Assembly (NCBI RefSeq): GCF_900142205.1
Contig: NZ_FRAA01000006.1
Span: 124,001 to 188,000, forward strand
Source: Reichenbachiella agariperforans
Lineage (GTDB): Bacteria > Bacteroidota > Bacteroidia > Cytophagales > Cyclobacteriaceae
Direction of reading: 5' to 3'
Length of the DNA: 64,000 bases
Part shown: piece after piece, positions 15,784 to 23,256 of the stretch
Layout: each line of letters starts with the position of its first letter
How positions within the stretch are numbered: position 1 is the stretch's first letter
Translations under genes and position numbers: made by a program
The notes under the pieces: model-generated
The model's input: the letters and a program-made list of their open reading frames with translations, nothing else
Databases searched by the model: none
What the model was told of the DNA's origin: nothing

Positions 15784-17259
15784 ATGATTCAGAATAAAAT
15801 AGCATTCGTTGCATGGGGGCTAGGGCTGCTGGTGAGCTGCAGTACCCCACAGTCTCCTGTAGAAGAAGCAGTTCCCGAAACAATACAACCAATAAAAGAA
15901 CTGAGTACAGCGACGATCTACACGACGGCTCGAGGTACAGACTTGAGACTGACGCAGACCGGTACGAAGACTTTTGGTCCGGGCGAGCAACCTTTGGAGA
16001 CACAGATATCTGTCTTTGTCAATCCCGACAAGACCTTTCAGGAGTTGGTAGGGATAGGAGGAGCAGTGACGGATGCTTCGGCGGAGGTTTTCGCAGGACT
16101 CTCAGCGGACAAGCAGGAGGAGTTGCTGTCTGCGTACTATTCCCAAGAGGGTATTGGGTACAGTTTGCTTCGTACGACAATTCATAGCAGTGATTTTGGA
16201 TCTGGATCGTACACCTACATCGAAGAGGGGGACACGGCTCTTGCGACTTTTTCGATAGAGCATGACCGAGCCTACCGTCTGCCGATGATCAAAAGAGCGA
16301 TCACAGAAGCGGGAGGTTCATTGCTGACCTATGTGAGTCCATGGAGCCCTCCAGCATTCATGAAGACCACTGGACGTATGCTTCAAGGAGGCTCGCTACT
16401 TCCTGAGTTTGCTCCTGCTTGGGCGAGATATTATGCCAAGTTCATCAAAGCATATGAGGCGGAAGAAGTGCCGATCTGGGGCCTGACGATACAAAACGAG
16501 CCCATGGCTACTCAAACCTGGGAATCGTGTATCTATACAGCAGAGCAAGAGCGTGACTTCTTGAAGAATCACCTCGGGCCGACCTTGGCGAGCGAAGGGC
16601 TGGGGGACAAGAACATCATCGTATGGGATCACAATCGTGACCTCATCACGCAGCGAGCCAATACTATTTTTGGCGATCCCGAAGCGGCCAAGTATGCTTG
16701 GGGTATAGGGTTTCACTGGTACGAGACATGGACAGGTAGCGAGCCCAACTTCGAGAATTTGAGACGAGTCAAGGAGTCCTACCCAGACAAACAGCTGATG
16801 TTCACCGAAGGCTGCAACGAAAAATTCGATCCTGCGAAGTACCAGTATTGGCCAAATGCCGAGCGATACGGCAAGTCAATGATCAATGACTTCAACCGTG
16901 GCACAGCGGGTTGGACAGATTGGAATATTCTGCTGGATGACAAAGGAGGGCCGAACCACGTGGGTAATTTCTGTTTTGCGCCGATACATGCAGACAGCCA
17001 AACGGGCGACTTGATCTATACGCCATCCTACTACTATATTGGGCACTTTTCGAAGTATATCAAGCCAGGAGCTAAGCGGGTGAGCACCGTAGCGAGTCGT
17101 ACCTCGCTCATGGCGACCACCTTTGTCAACGAAGATGGGAGCTACGCGACCGTAGTGATGAACGAGACGGACGAGGCGATAGACTATCAGTGCTTCGTAG
17201 GGACGCAAGTGATTGAGGCGAGTATTCCTGCGCGAGCGATTCAGACCTTGAGGTACTGA
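15784..17259 (+). CDS. GH30 glycoside hydrolase lipoprotein, copy 3 (divergent, glucosylceramidase-like)
   Basis: The third GH30 (491 aa) starts six bases after copy 2 but is clearly from another branch. It has GIGGAVTDASAEVFAGL at the barrel start, YVSPWSPPAFMKT, acid/base E239 in TIQNEPMATQTWESC and nucleophile E342 in MFTEGCNE. This pattern is typical of bacterial GH30 beta-glucosidase/beta-1,6-glucanase subfamilies close to human glucosylceramidase. The lipobox is LVSC (C19), but the next residues (Ser-Thr-Pro-Gln-Ser) carry no acidic export signal, so it may face the periplasm while copies 1 and 2 face outward. It ends the glycan operon. Confidence 0.92.
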   Translation: MIQNKIAFVAWGLGLLVSCSTPQSPVEEAVPETIQPIKELSTATIYTTARGTDLRLTQTGTKTFGPGEQPLETQISVFVNPDKTFQELVGIGGAVTDASAEVFAGLSADKQEELLSAYYSQEGIGYSLLRTTIHSSDFGSGSYTYIEEGDTALATFSIEHDRAYRLPMIKRAITEAGGSLLTYVSPWSPPAFMKTTGRMLQGGSLLPEFAPAWARYYAKFIKAYEAEEVPIWGLTIQNEPMATQTWESCIYTAEQERDFLKNHLGPTLASEGLGDKNIIVWDHNRDLITQRANTIFGDPEAAKYAWGIGFHWYETWTGSEPNFENLRRVKESYPDKQLMFTEGCNEKFDPAKYQYWPNAERYGKSMINDFNRGTAGWTDWNILLDDKGGPNHVGNFCFAPIHADSQTGDLIYTPSYYYIGHFSKYIKPGAKRVSTVASRTSLMATTFVNEDGSYATVVMNETDEAIDYQCFVGTQVIEASIPARAIQTLRY

Positions 17260-17282
17260 GCGCGAGAGTAGTTGCGAAGCAA

Positions 17283-17324
17283 AAAGAGCCGCTACCTAAG
17301 ATCAGTCTTGGGTAGCGGCTCTTT
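17283..17324. terminator. Bidirectional terminator between the GH30 operon and the epimerase gene
   Basis: A perfect 14-bp stem (17283-17296 with 17311-17324, 14-base loop) is followed by three T residues on the plus side and five on the minus side. It separates two convergent genes and should end both transcripts, the minus one more strongly. Confidence 0.8.
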
Positions 17325-17344
17325 GCGTATCTGCTCGGTTGATA

Positions 17345-18265
17345 TTAGTAACTAAAGCTATTGAGAAACTCGATCATTTGGTCTTTGAAGGACTCCTCTT
17401 CTCCGTATGGAATGTATTGCTTCAATTTCTGTTCAGCACTGACCAGCTGTTGGTTGTAGTTGTTTTGCTGATTGATGAACAGGAATTCGAGTTCTGGCTT
17501 GAGTTCTTTCAGTACATCGACGATATCGAGTACGGACATGTTGCGTTCGGACACGTTGTAGGTATCTGCTGGGATGTCAGTCACCGCGATTTGCTCCAGT
17601 ATGTCAGCGATCGAACTGATGTGAATGAAGGCACGCTGTTGGTTGCCGCTACCGTGGATAGAAAGTCTACCATCAAAGTTCGCCTCGAAGACAAATCGAT
17701 TGATCACCGCATCGAATCGCATGCTACGGCTGTAGCCATAGACGTTTCCACATCGGAGGATGATCGGATTATGTGCTTTGTTGAGGCGCTTGACGTGCTC
17801 TTCGCCGCGCTGCTTAGAGATTGCATAGAAGGAGGCAGGGTTTACATCATGCTCTTCGGTGATTGGCTCATCCGAAAATCCATACACACCCATGCTACTG
17901 AGGTAGACGAATTTTTTCACGTCACTTTCTTCGATCGCATAGGTCAGCTCGGCAGTGCCCCAGTTGTTGATCTGCTCGTAGAAGTGTAAGTTGACATTGG
18001 CAAAGGGAGAAGTAGCCTTGGCAGCCAAGTGGAATACAACGTCCACGCCTTTGAGTGCGTTTTTGAGCGTGCGCGAATCCAACAGGTCTCCTTTGACGAA
18101 CTCGATCGACTCTCCATTGATAAATTTGTCTCCCAAGAAGAGGTTGTAATTGCCACGCATCAGGTTGTCATAGACGATGATTTTGTCTATCTGTTTGTTG
18201 GCGCTCAATTTTTTGATCAATCTGGTGCCGATATATCCCGCACCTCCAGTTACTAATACTTTCAT
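17345..18265 (-). CDS. NAD-dependent epimerase/dehydratase (extended SDR)
   Basis: This 306-aa cytosolic protein has the Rossmann motif VTGGAGYIG (residues 5-13), a Ser pair in YLSSMGVYG (around 123) and the catalytic pair Y147/K151 in FYAISK, so the SDR machinery is intact. It belongs to the extended SDR family of sugar-nucleotide epimerases and dehydratases (UDP-glucose 4-epimerase-like). The substrate cannot be assigned. It lies 71 bases downstream of cysH on the same strand, with a GC-rich hairpin between them. Confidence 0.88.
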   Translation of the reverse strand: MKVLVTGGAGYIGTRLIKKLSANKQIDKIIVYDNLMRGNYNLFLGDKFINGESIEFVKGDLLDSRTLKNALKGVDVVFHLAAKATSPFANVNLHFYEQINNWGTAELTYAIEESDVKKFVYLSSMGVYGFSDEPITEEHDVNPASFYAISKQRGEEHVKRLNKAHNPIILRCGNVYGYSRSMRFDAVINRFVFEANFDGRLSIHGSGNQQRAFIHISSIADILEQIAVTDIPADTYNVSERNMSVLDIVDVLKELKPELEFLFINQQNNYNQQLVSAEQKLKQYIPYGEEESFKDQMIEFLNSFSY

Positions 18266-18308
18266 CTCAGTGTATGTCCAGTTCTCTCTGGATTATATGA
18301 TTAAATAG

Positions 18309-18331
18309 CGCAGCACGGCAAGCGTGCTGCG
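18309..18331 (-). other. GC-rich hairpin between cysH and the epimerase gene
   Basis: A perfect 9-bp stem (18309-18317 with 18323-18331, 5-base loop) lies between two minus-strand genes. The T tract on the minus side is poor (CTATTTAAT), so it may be a weak terminator or an mRNA-processing or stability element. Confidence 0.45.
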
Positions 18332-18336
18332 TTGGA

Positions 18337-18993
18337 TTATTTACTTACTAGTTCGGTGTGGAGTCCACATTCCGTTTTGTTCATGCCGTACCACCGTGCT
18401 TCACGCTCCATCATTTCGAGGCTTGGCTTGCGGGTACAAGGTTCACAACCGATACTGCTGTAGCCTACCGCATCGAGCGGATGGCGCGGCAAATTATGCT
18501 CTTTGATGTAGTCAAAGATCATCTTGTTGGTCCACTCCAGCATGGGATGAAAACGCACGGTGTTCATCTTGGAGGGTTCTTCGACACGCATCTTGGCACG
18601 GTTGGCATTTTGATCACGACGGATGCCGTTGATCCAGATGTCATAGTCCGAGAGGAGCTTGTCCATAGGCTGTACCTTGTTGTAGTAGCAACATCTGTCT
18701 GGATCCGAAGCGAACAGCAGTTTGCCTTCTGCATCTTTTTGGATGCTCTTGGGCACGTCGGGTTTGATGTCTTTGATGGTGATACCAAAGGCATCCGCTA
18801 GCTGGTCCTTGTACTCAATCGTTTCAGGAAACAAGAATCCTGTATTCAGACAGTATACTGGTATCGATTTGTCAATTCTACTCAACAAGTGGAGCAAAAC
18901 GATACTGTGTGTCTGAAACGAGGAGGTGGTAAAGAGCTTTCGCCCGTCCTCCTGATACTTGATTATGCTACTTTTGATCTCTTCAAAATCCAT
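18337..18993 (-). CDS. cysH: APS reductase (phosphoadenylyl/adenylyl-sulfate reductase, assimilatory)
   Basis: The 218-aa protein reduces activated sulfate to sulfite in cysteine synthesis. It has the C-terminal catalytic motif ECGLH (C209) and two cysteine pairs, C101-C102 and C183/C186 (GCEPCT), which bind a [4Fe-4S] cluster. That cluster marks the APS-using, plant/Bacillus-type branch rather than the cluster-free PAPS reductase of E. coli. Length is slightly short for the family. No sulfate adenylyltransferase (cysD/cysN) or sulfite reductase gene lies nearby, so the pathway is dispersed. Confidence 0.93.
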   Translation of the reverse strand: MDFEEIKSSIIKYQEDGRKLFTTSSFQTHSIVLLHLLSRIDKSIPVYCLNTGFLFPETIEYKDQLADAFGITIKDIKPDVPKSIQKDAEGKLLFASDPDRCCYYNKVQPMDKLLSDYDIWINGIRRDQNANRAKMRVEEPSKMNTVRFHPMLEWTNKMIFDYIKEHNLPRHPLDAVGYSSIGCEPCTRKPSLEMMEREARWYGMNKTECGLHTELVSK

Positions 18994-19211
18994 ATATTGC
19001 AGGACAATTTATTAAAAAACGAAGTTAGTACAGTTTGGATAAACTGATCTTATAAAAGTCTCGTTAACGCAGAATAATCTGATTTAGATGAAGATTATTG
19101 AATTTTTCTACTGAAGAATTGTTTAGAAAGTAAGATCAGTATTGAATTGTCGTCAGATTTGCAAAAATTTGTCAGTTCAATCCAAACGCCAAAATTTCCA
19201 AATCACGTAGC
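18994..19211. promoter_or_regulatory. Divergent intergenic region, cysH / pterin synthase
   Basis: This 218-base AT-rich region lies between oppositely oriented genes and must contain two promoters. On the minus side TAAATTG (19005-19011) resembles a shortened -7 box for cysH. On the plus side two ATTTG copies (near 19157 and 19167) are present without a clear TAnnTTTG. No riboswitch fold was recognised. Confidence 0.3.
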
Positions 19212-19619
19212 ATGAAAACAGCTGTCATTCGAGAAGAACATTTTAATGCAGCGCATCGTTTGCATAATCCAGCCTGGTCGGATCAGCAAAACCAAGAGGT
19301 CTTTGGGAAGTGCAATAATCCGAACTACCATGGGCACAATTATGAACTGCACGTGAAACTGATCGGAGAGATCGATCCTGAGACAGGCTATGTCTACGAC
19401 ATCAAGATCCTCAGCGACATGATCAAACGTCTCGTTGTAGATCGTTTTGATCACAAAAATTTGAATTTGGATGTAGCGGAGTTCAAGGACTTGAACCCGA
19501 CGGCCGAAAATATTGTAGTTGTCATTTATGATTTGTTGAGAGAGGAGATTGACGAAAAGTATGACATAAAAATTCAATTGTATGAAACAAAAAGAAACTA
19601 TGTCGAATACCCCGCTTGA
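19212..19619 (+). CDS. 6-pyruvoyl-tetrahydropterin synthase family protein (CX5HGH type)
   Basis: The 135-aa enzyme binds zinc through H15, H40 and H42 and carries the catalytic Cys at C34; D80-H81 and E125 complete the usual active-site set. Between C34 and the HGH motif there are five residues (CNNPNYHGH). That spacing is found in true 6-pyruvoyl-tetrahydropterin synthases (animal-like, PTPS-II), whereas QueD enzymes of queuosine synthesis have CX3HGH. The substrate is 7,8-dihydroneopterin triphosphate, the product of FolE encoded by the overlapping next gene. The product could be used for tetrahydrobiopterin-like pterins. Automatic annotation would probably call it QueD. Confidence 0.9.
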   Translation: MKTAVIREEHFNAAHRLHNPAWSDQQNQEVFGKCNNPNYHGHNYELHVKLIGEIDPETGYVYDIKILSDMIKRLVVDRFDHKNLNLDVAEFKDLNPTAENIVVVIYDLLREEIDEKYDIKIQLYETKRNYVEYPA

Positions 19620-20277
19620 CAATGATGATATACTAGACGATCACGTTGCATCGTCTTACGATACGCCACTCAGACCAGATGCTTTCGAGATGGACGATGA
19701 GCTCAAAAAGGAGCTGATCGCAAAGCATTTCAAAGAAATCATGCAAATCCTCGGGATGGACCTGACAGACGACAGTCTAGCAGGTACACCGCGTCGAGTG
19801 GCCAAGATGTATGTAGAGGAGGTTTTCAGTGGGTTGAATCCCAAAAACAAGCCCAAAGCACGTCTGTTCGAAAATAAGTTTGGTTACAACCAAATGCTAG
19901 TAGAAAAGGATATCACGTTCTACTCACATTGTGAGCACCATTTTGTGCCAATCTATGGCAAGGCGCACGTGGCATATATCTCCAGTGGTGAGGTGATTGG
20001 CTTGTCCAAGATCAACCGCATCGTGCAGTACTACTCCAAGCGCCCACAGGTGCAGGAGCGACTCACTGTACAGATCGCCAACGAACTCCGCAAGGTGCTC
20101 AAAACCGAGGATGTCGGGGTGGTGATAGATGCCAACCACATGTGCGTGTCTTCGAGGGGAGTAGGCGATACCAACAGCAAGACGGGCACCGCCCACTTTA
20201 GTGGGAAGTTCCTAGAGGAGAAGTACAAAAACGAATTCCTCAACTACATCAATTCACCAGGAAACGGAATGGTATGA
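19582..20277 (+). CDS. folE: GTP cyclohydrolase I
   Basis: FolE converts GTP to 7,8-dihydroneopterin triphosphate, the first step of folate and pterin synthesis. The zinc ligands C117, H120 (SHCEHH) and C188 (NHMCVSSRG) are present, as are the ATPRR-like GTPRRVA block and QVQERLT. The protein is 231 aa from the first ATG, which overlaps the upstream gene by 38 bases; the ATG at 19600 is an equally plausible start with a 20-base overlap. The N-terminal acidic extension (about 1-35) is not conserved. It overlaps the following DinB gene by four bases (ATGA), so three genes form one operon. Confidence 0.96.
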   Translation: MKQKETMSNTPLDNDDILDDHVASSYDTPLRPDAFEMDDELKKELIAKHFKEIMQILGMDLTDDSLAGTPRRVAKMYVEEVFSGLNPKNKPKARLFENKFGYNQMLVEKDITFYSHCEHHFVPIYGKAHVAYISSGEVIGLSKINRIVQYYSKRPQVQERLTVQIANELRKVLKTEDVGVVIDANHMCVSSRGVGDTNSKTGTAHFSGKFLEEKYKNEFLNYINSPGNGMV

Positions 20278-20720
20278 GTAAGAGTATAGAGACAATGAAA
20301 GAAGTGTTTGCTTTGAACTTCGATAGACTAGAGACAGAGCTCAAAGCATACGAGAATGAATCTGATCTTTGGCTCTTGAAGCCTGGTATTGGCAATTCGG
20401 CGGGTACTTTGGCACTGCACCTTTGTGGCAATGCCCAGCATTTTTTCGGAGCGATGATTGGCGAGACGGGTTATGTCCGTGACCGAGAGGCTGAGTTTGC
20501 TCGGCGGAATGTTCCTCTCAAGGAGATTCTAGAAGAGATCAAAGCGGCGGAAAAGGCATTTGAGGCAGGGATGTCAAAATTGACGGAGGAGCAGCTAAGT
20601 CGGCCCTTTCCTGTCGAAGTATTTGGACATCCCATGACCTATACGTTTTTCTTGCTACGACTTCTTGGTCACTTCGATTATCACCTTGGTCAGATCAACT
20701 ACCATAGGCGGTTGATATAA
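20274..20720 (+). CDS. DinB-family four-helix protein
   Basis: The 148-aa protein has the DinB/DUF1572 four-helix-bundle pattern, with potential metal ligands H49 (LALHLCGNAQHFFGA) and the C-terminal pair in LGHFDYHLGQINYHRR. Family members include metal-dependent thiol transferases (bacillithiol, mycothiol) and proteins of unknown role. The start overlaps the folE stop codon (ATGA), so translation is coupled. This coupling is the only functional hint. No specific reaction is assigned. Confidence 0.82.
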   Translation: MSKSIETMKEVFALNFDRLETELKAYENESDLWLLKPGIGNSAGTLALHLCGNAQHFFGAMIGETGYVRDREAEFARRNVPLKEILEEIKAAEKAFEAGMSKLTEEQLSRPFPVEVFGHPMTYTFFLLRLLGHFDYHLGQINYHRRLI

Positions 20721-20747
20721 AGGAGGGCGATGGTTTTTGATAAATTA

Positions 20748-21836
20748 TTACTTCAACATATTATAATCTAGGATGAAGCGGAGCATTTCTTCGGCGGCTT
20801 CTTCGACGGGTTTGTAGTAGACGCCTAATTCATTTCTGCTCCTAGTATTGTCTATTTTGAGCGGTTTTCCCACATTTTCCATTACGTATTTTCTAGAAAA
20901 CCCTTTGGTGAAGCCAAAGAAGTACAGCATCCGACTAGAGAGCTCTTTTCTAGGGAAGTCAAATTCTTCACCAAACTTCTTGTGCAGGAACTTGGAGAGC
21001 TGAAGTAGGGACATTACTTCGTTGACTAGAAGGAATCTACCCGTAGCATATTCGTCTTGTGCAGCAAATATATGTGCGTGAGCGACATCCCTGACATCCA
21101 CTAGTCCATGCTGGAGATCAGGAACTCCAGAGGCAAAGGTGCCATCAGCTAGTTGACGGATGAAATCAAAACTACCTGACTGACTATAGTTGGTTAGCGA
21201 AGGGCCAAGGCACAATGATGGGTTGAGTGTTGCCATTTTCCAGCGAGATTGTGCATCATGGATACGCCATGCCTCGCGCTCGGCTACTGTCTTTGCAAAG
21301 CCTAATGGTTGGTGTTTGAGGTTGGAGCTTTTGTTCCAGTGGGCTTCATTGAAGGATTCTTCCTCTAGCCCGTCAATATCGGTGGCGTCCCCGTAGATAG
21401 CAGAGATGGCGCTCGTAAAAATGACTTTTTTGACTGAATGGGCTTTATTTACCGCTTCTAGTACATTTCTAGTGCCTTCTAGAGAGGGATCAATCAATTC
21501 TTTTTGTGGGTTTTTAATCCCGGTTATTTTGTAAGGAGAAGCGGTATGAAAGACGACGTTGCACCCAGTCATGCAACCTTTGAATGCATCAGGATTTAAT
21601 AGGTCAGCTTCGAAAATTTCTAAACTCCCCTTGGATCGCTCTGCTATTTTGGTCAGATGTCTGTAGCGATCCTCATTGTGCATGTCTCGTACAGTTACGC
21701 GAATTTTGTAGCCATCATCGAGGAGGTATTTGACGAGCCATGATGCCATGAAACCAGCTCCTCCAGTGACCAAGACGGGGAAGTCTCTACACAGTATGTT
21801 AGGGTTAGGTTCATTGAGGTCTAGGTTATTCGTCAT
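20748..21836 (-). CDS. SDR/NAD-dependent epimerase-like protein lacking the catalytic tyrosine
   Basis: The 362-aa protein resembles dihydroflavonol-4-reductase/cinnamoyl-CoA-reductase-type extended SDRs: VTGGAGFMASWLVKYLL (23-39), FHTASPY (96-102) and IFTSAISAIYG (139-149) are typical. At the YxxxK site it reads LGFAK, so K182 is kept but the catalytic Tyr is Leu (L178). I checked this in the nucleotide sequence. About 16 extra residues precede the Rossmann fold. It may have lost reductase activity, use another residue, or serve as a binding protein. It is a single gene, divergent from a lipoprotein gene. Confidence 0.85.
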   Translation of the reverse strand: MTNNLDLNEPNPNILCRDFPVLVTGGAGFMASWLVKYLLDDGYKIRVTVRDMHNEDRYRHLTKIAERSKGSLEIFEADLLNPDAFKGCMTGCNVVFHTASPYKITGIKNPQKELIDPSLEGTRNVLEAVNKAHSVKKVIFTSAISAIYGDATDIDGLEEESFNEAHWNKSSNLKHQPLGFAKTVAEREAWRIHDAQSRWKMATLNPSLCLGPSLTNYSQSGSFDFIRQLADGTFASGVPDLQHGLVDVRDVAHAHIFAAQDEYATGRFLLVNEVMSLLQLSKFLHKKFGEEFDFPRKELSSRMLYFFGFTKGFSRKYVMENVGKPLKIDNTRSRNELGVYYKPVEEAAEEMLRFILDYNMLK

Positions 21837-21947
21837 AGAATTCTAAAAATAATGATGAATGATGGAAATCAAAGCTTCCAATGAAAAAACATGCCTATTA
21901 ACTTCATCTTGCGGTTAGATCGCAGTAGAATAATTGGTAAGGATCTG

Positions 21948-21955
21948 TAAATTTG
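21948..21955 (+). promoter_or_regulatory. Candidate -7 element very close to a start codon
   Basis: TAAATTTG is a perfect TAnnTTTG box, but it ends five bases before the ATG at 21961. If used, the transcript would be leaderless or nearly so. No -33 TTTG at a suitable distance was seen. Confidence 0.3.
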
Positions 21956-21960
21956 AGTTT

Positions 21961-22479
21961 ATGAAAAATTATTGGCTTGGACTTATCTTTTTGGTTTCGT
22001 GTTCTGCTTTGGAAGGAGAACAAAAAACCAACGTGAATGAGATTATTAAAACACAGGAAATTCGTCAGCTCAATGAGGCAGAGGTGATTATTGCGGCAGA
22101 GCAATTTGGTGTGCGACTTTATGGCTCGCTTGATAGCCTGTTGCATATCAAATCGGATTGCCAGAGCATATTGGCAAGAGAAGAGCTAATAGTTGATTCA
22201 TTGAGCACTGTCATTTCTGGACAAATCAAACTGGGCTTCTCTGAGGGAGATTTTGTATCTAGACAAGAGAAAGACCTGTATGCCGCATATCAGTATAATA
22301 ATGAGAACGGTGTAAGTAGCCAACCCGCTATACAACGGATGGATGATAAGTATGCACTCTACACCGTACCTTATGATGTAGCGGATAGGTTCTATGCGGA
22401 CTGTGTTCCTGACTCTGCGGCTGTGGGCATGTGGAGCCTGGTGATCCCGATCAAGTCGGTGATCAATAGCTTGGATTAG
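21961..22479 (+). CDS. Lipoprotein of unknown function
   Basis: The frame opens nine codons earlier, but the ATG at 21961 begins a clean lipoprotein signal (hydrophobic GLIFLV then lipobox LVSC, C14), giving 172 aa. The mature protein is mostly helical in the first half and has two further cysteines (in DCQSIL and DCVPDS). The C-terminal half contains YALYTVPYDVADRFYADC and AAVGMWSLVIPIK. I do not recognise the family; a distant relation to Tll0287-like/DUF3365 sensor domains is possible but unsupported. It converges with the next gene with only two bases between the stop codons. Confidence 0.68.
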   Translation: MKNYWLGLIFLVSCSALEGEQKTNVNEIIKTQEIRQLNEAEVIIAAEQFGVRLYGSLDSLLHIKSDCQSILAREELIVDSLSTVISGQIKLGFSEGDFVSRQEKDLYAAYQYNNENGVSSQPAIQRMDDKYALYTVPYDVADRFYADCVPDSAAVGMWSLVIPIKSVINSLD

Positions 22480-22481
22480 AA

Positions 22482-23141
22482 CTAGCCAATTAGTTCGATT
22501 CCCCCGAAGAGTACGATCCCTTTGACCGTGAGTACATTGCCAAAGTACTCTGTGGGTTTGTGGATGCGTTTATCTTTGAAACCACCGAATACAGTAGTCG
22601 CTTCGTAGTTGATGACCCAGTCGTTCGGGACGAAAAGTTTGACAGAACCAAAAGTCGTGAAGGAGTCAAGGATGGCTTTTCCTTCGGCGAGGGATGATTG
22701 CCTTAGGTCTACCTCTACGCCTCCAAAGATGGTGGTGATTTTTCCTCCAGCGAAGTTTTTGCTACTCACGGTCTGGTTCGTGCCGCCGAGTATCGCTAGG
22801 TGGTCTATGGTGTCGGACTCAGTCTGGTGGAGTTTTCCGGTTCGACTTTTGAAAAAAAAACTGAGCCCCAGTGCGATCAAGAATACAGGCCAGTAGTCTT
22901 TAAAGCTTACATCAAAATAATCAGGAATCCAGAAGATCACGCCGAGAGTAATGAGTAGTACTCCACCACGCTGGTTGCCCGTAGCGAACTGGAAAATACC
23001 GATTACGACCAATATCATCTGCCAAGTAAATAGGTAACGGGGTACGGAAAAGGATATGATGTTGAAATTGTCAAGTAGGAATAAAATCCCGATGACGATC
23101 ATGACTATGCCTAACGATGCTCTTCTGTTGGTGTGATTCAT
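22482..23141 (-). CDS. LiaF-like membrane protein (LiaI/LiaF transmembrane plus beta domain)
   Basis: The 219-aa protein has four predicted transmembrane helices in the first about 110 residues (starting at GIVMIVIGILFLLDNF) and a C-terminal beta-rich domain with repeated short motifs (TTIFGGVEVDLR, TTFGSVKLFVP, TTVFGGFKDKR, GIVLFGGIELIG), the cell-wall-active antibiotics response/LiaF fold. In Firmicutes LiaF represses an envelope-stress two-component system. In Bacteroidota the role is unknown and no LiaRS-like pair is present here, so envelope sensing is only a suggestion. Confidence 0.83.
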   Translation of the reverse strand: MNHTNRRASLGIVMIVIGILFLLDNFNIISFSVPRYLFTWQMILVVIGIFQFATGNQRGGVLLITLGVIFWIPDYFDVSFKDYWPVFLIALGLSFFFKSRTGKLHQTESDTIDHLAILGGTNQTVSSKNFAGGKITTIFGGVEVDLRQSSLAEGKAILDSFTTFGSVKLFVPNDWVINYEATTVFGGFKDKRIHKPTEYFGNVLTVKGIVLFGGIELIG

Positions 23142-23204
23142 GGTTTTGTATTTTGAAGCATCTAAAGTAACTAAATACGGATATTAAATAAGGATAGAAC
23201 ACAA

Positions 23205-23232
23205 AAAAACCCTAGCGAGGATCGTTAGGGTT
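23205..23232 (-). terminator. Terminator of the YceI gene
   Basis: On the minus strand a stem AAACCCTAACG / CGCTAGGGTTT (one G-U pair, 4- to 5-base loop) is followed by a run of T residues. It lies just after the YceI stop codon and before the LiaF-like gene. Confidence 0.78.
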
Positions 23233-23256
23233 TTGGAATTTCCAGTCTAATCGAAA

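Noticed and set aside
5322-17259. Glycan locus as a recent horizontal acquisition
   Set aside because: It seems slightly richer in G and C by eye than the 0.7-3 kb genes, but purB next to it looks the same and no integrase, tRNA or repeat flanks it; a real composition analysis is needed.
17339-17989. A 216-codon open frame on the plus strand opposite the epimerase gene
   Set aside because: It is wholly antisense to a well-conserved SDR gene, has no family features, and overlaps the terminator side of the GH30 operon; a shadow frame.
18309-18331. GC-rich hairpin as a strong terminator
   Set aside because: The stem is perfect but neither side has a proper T tract; listed only as a hairpin of uncertain role.
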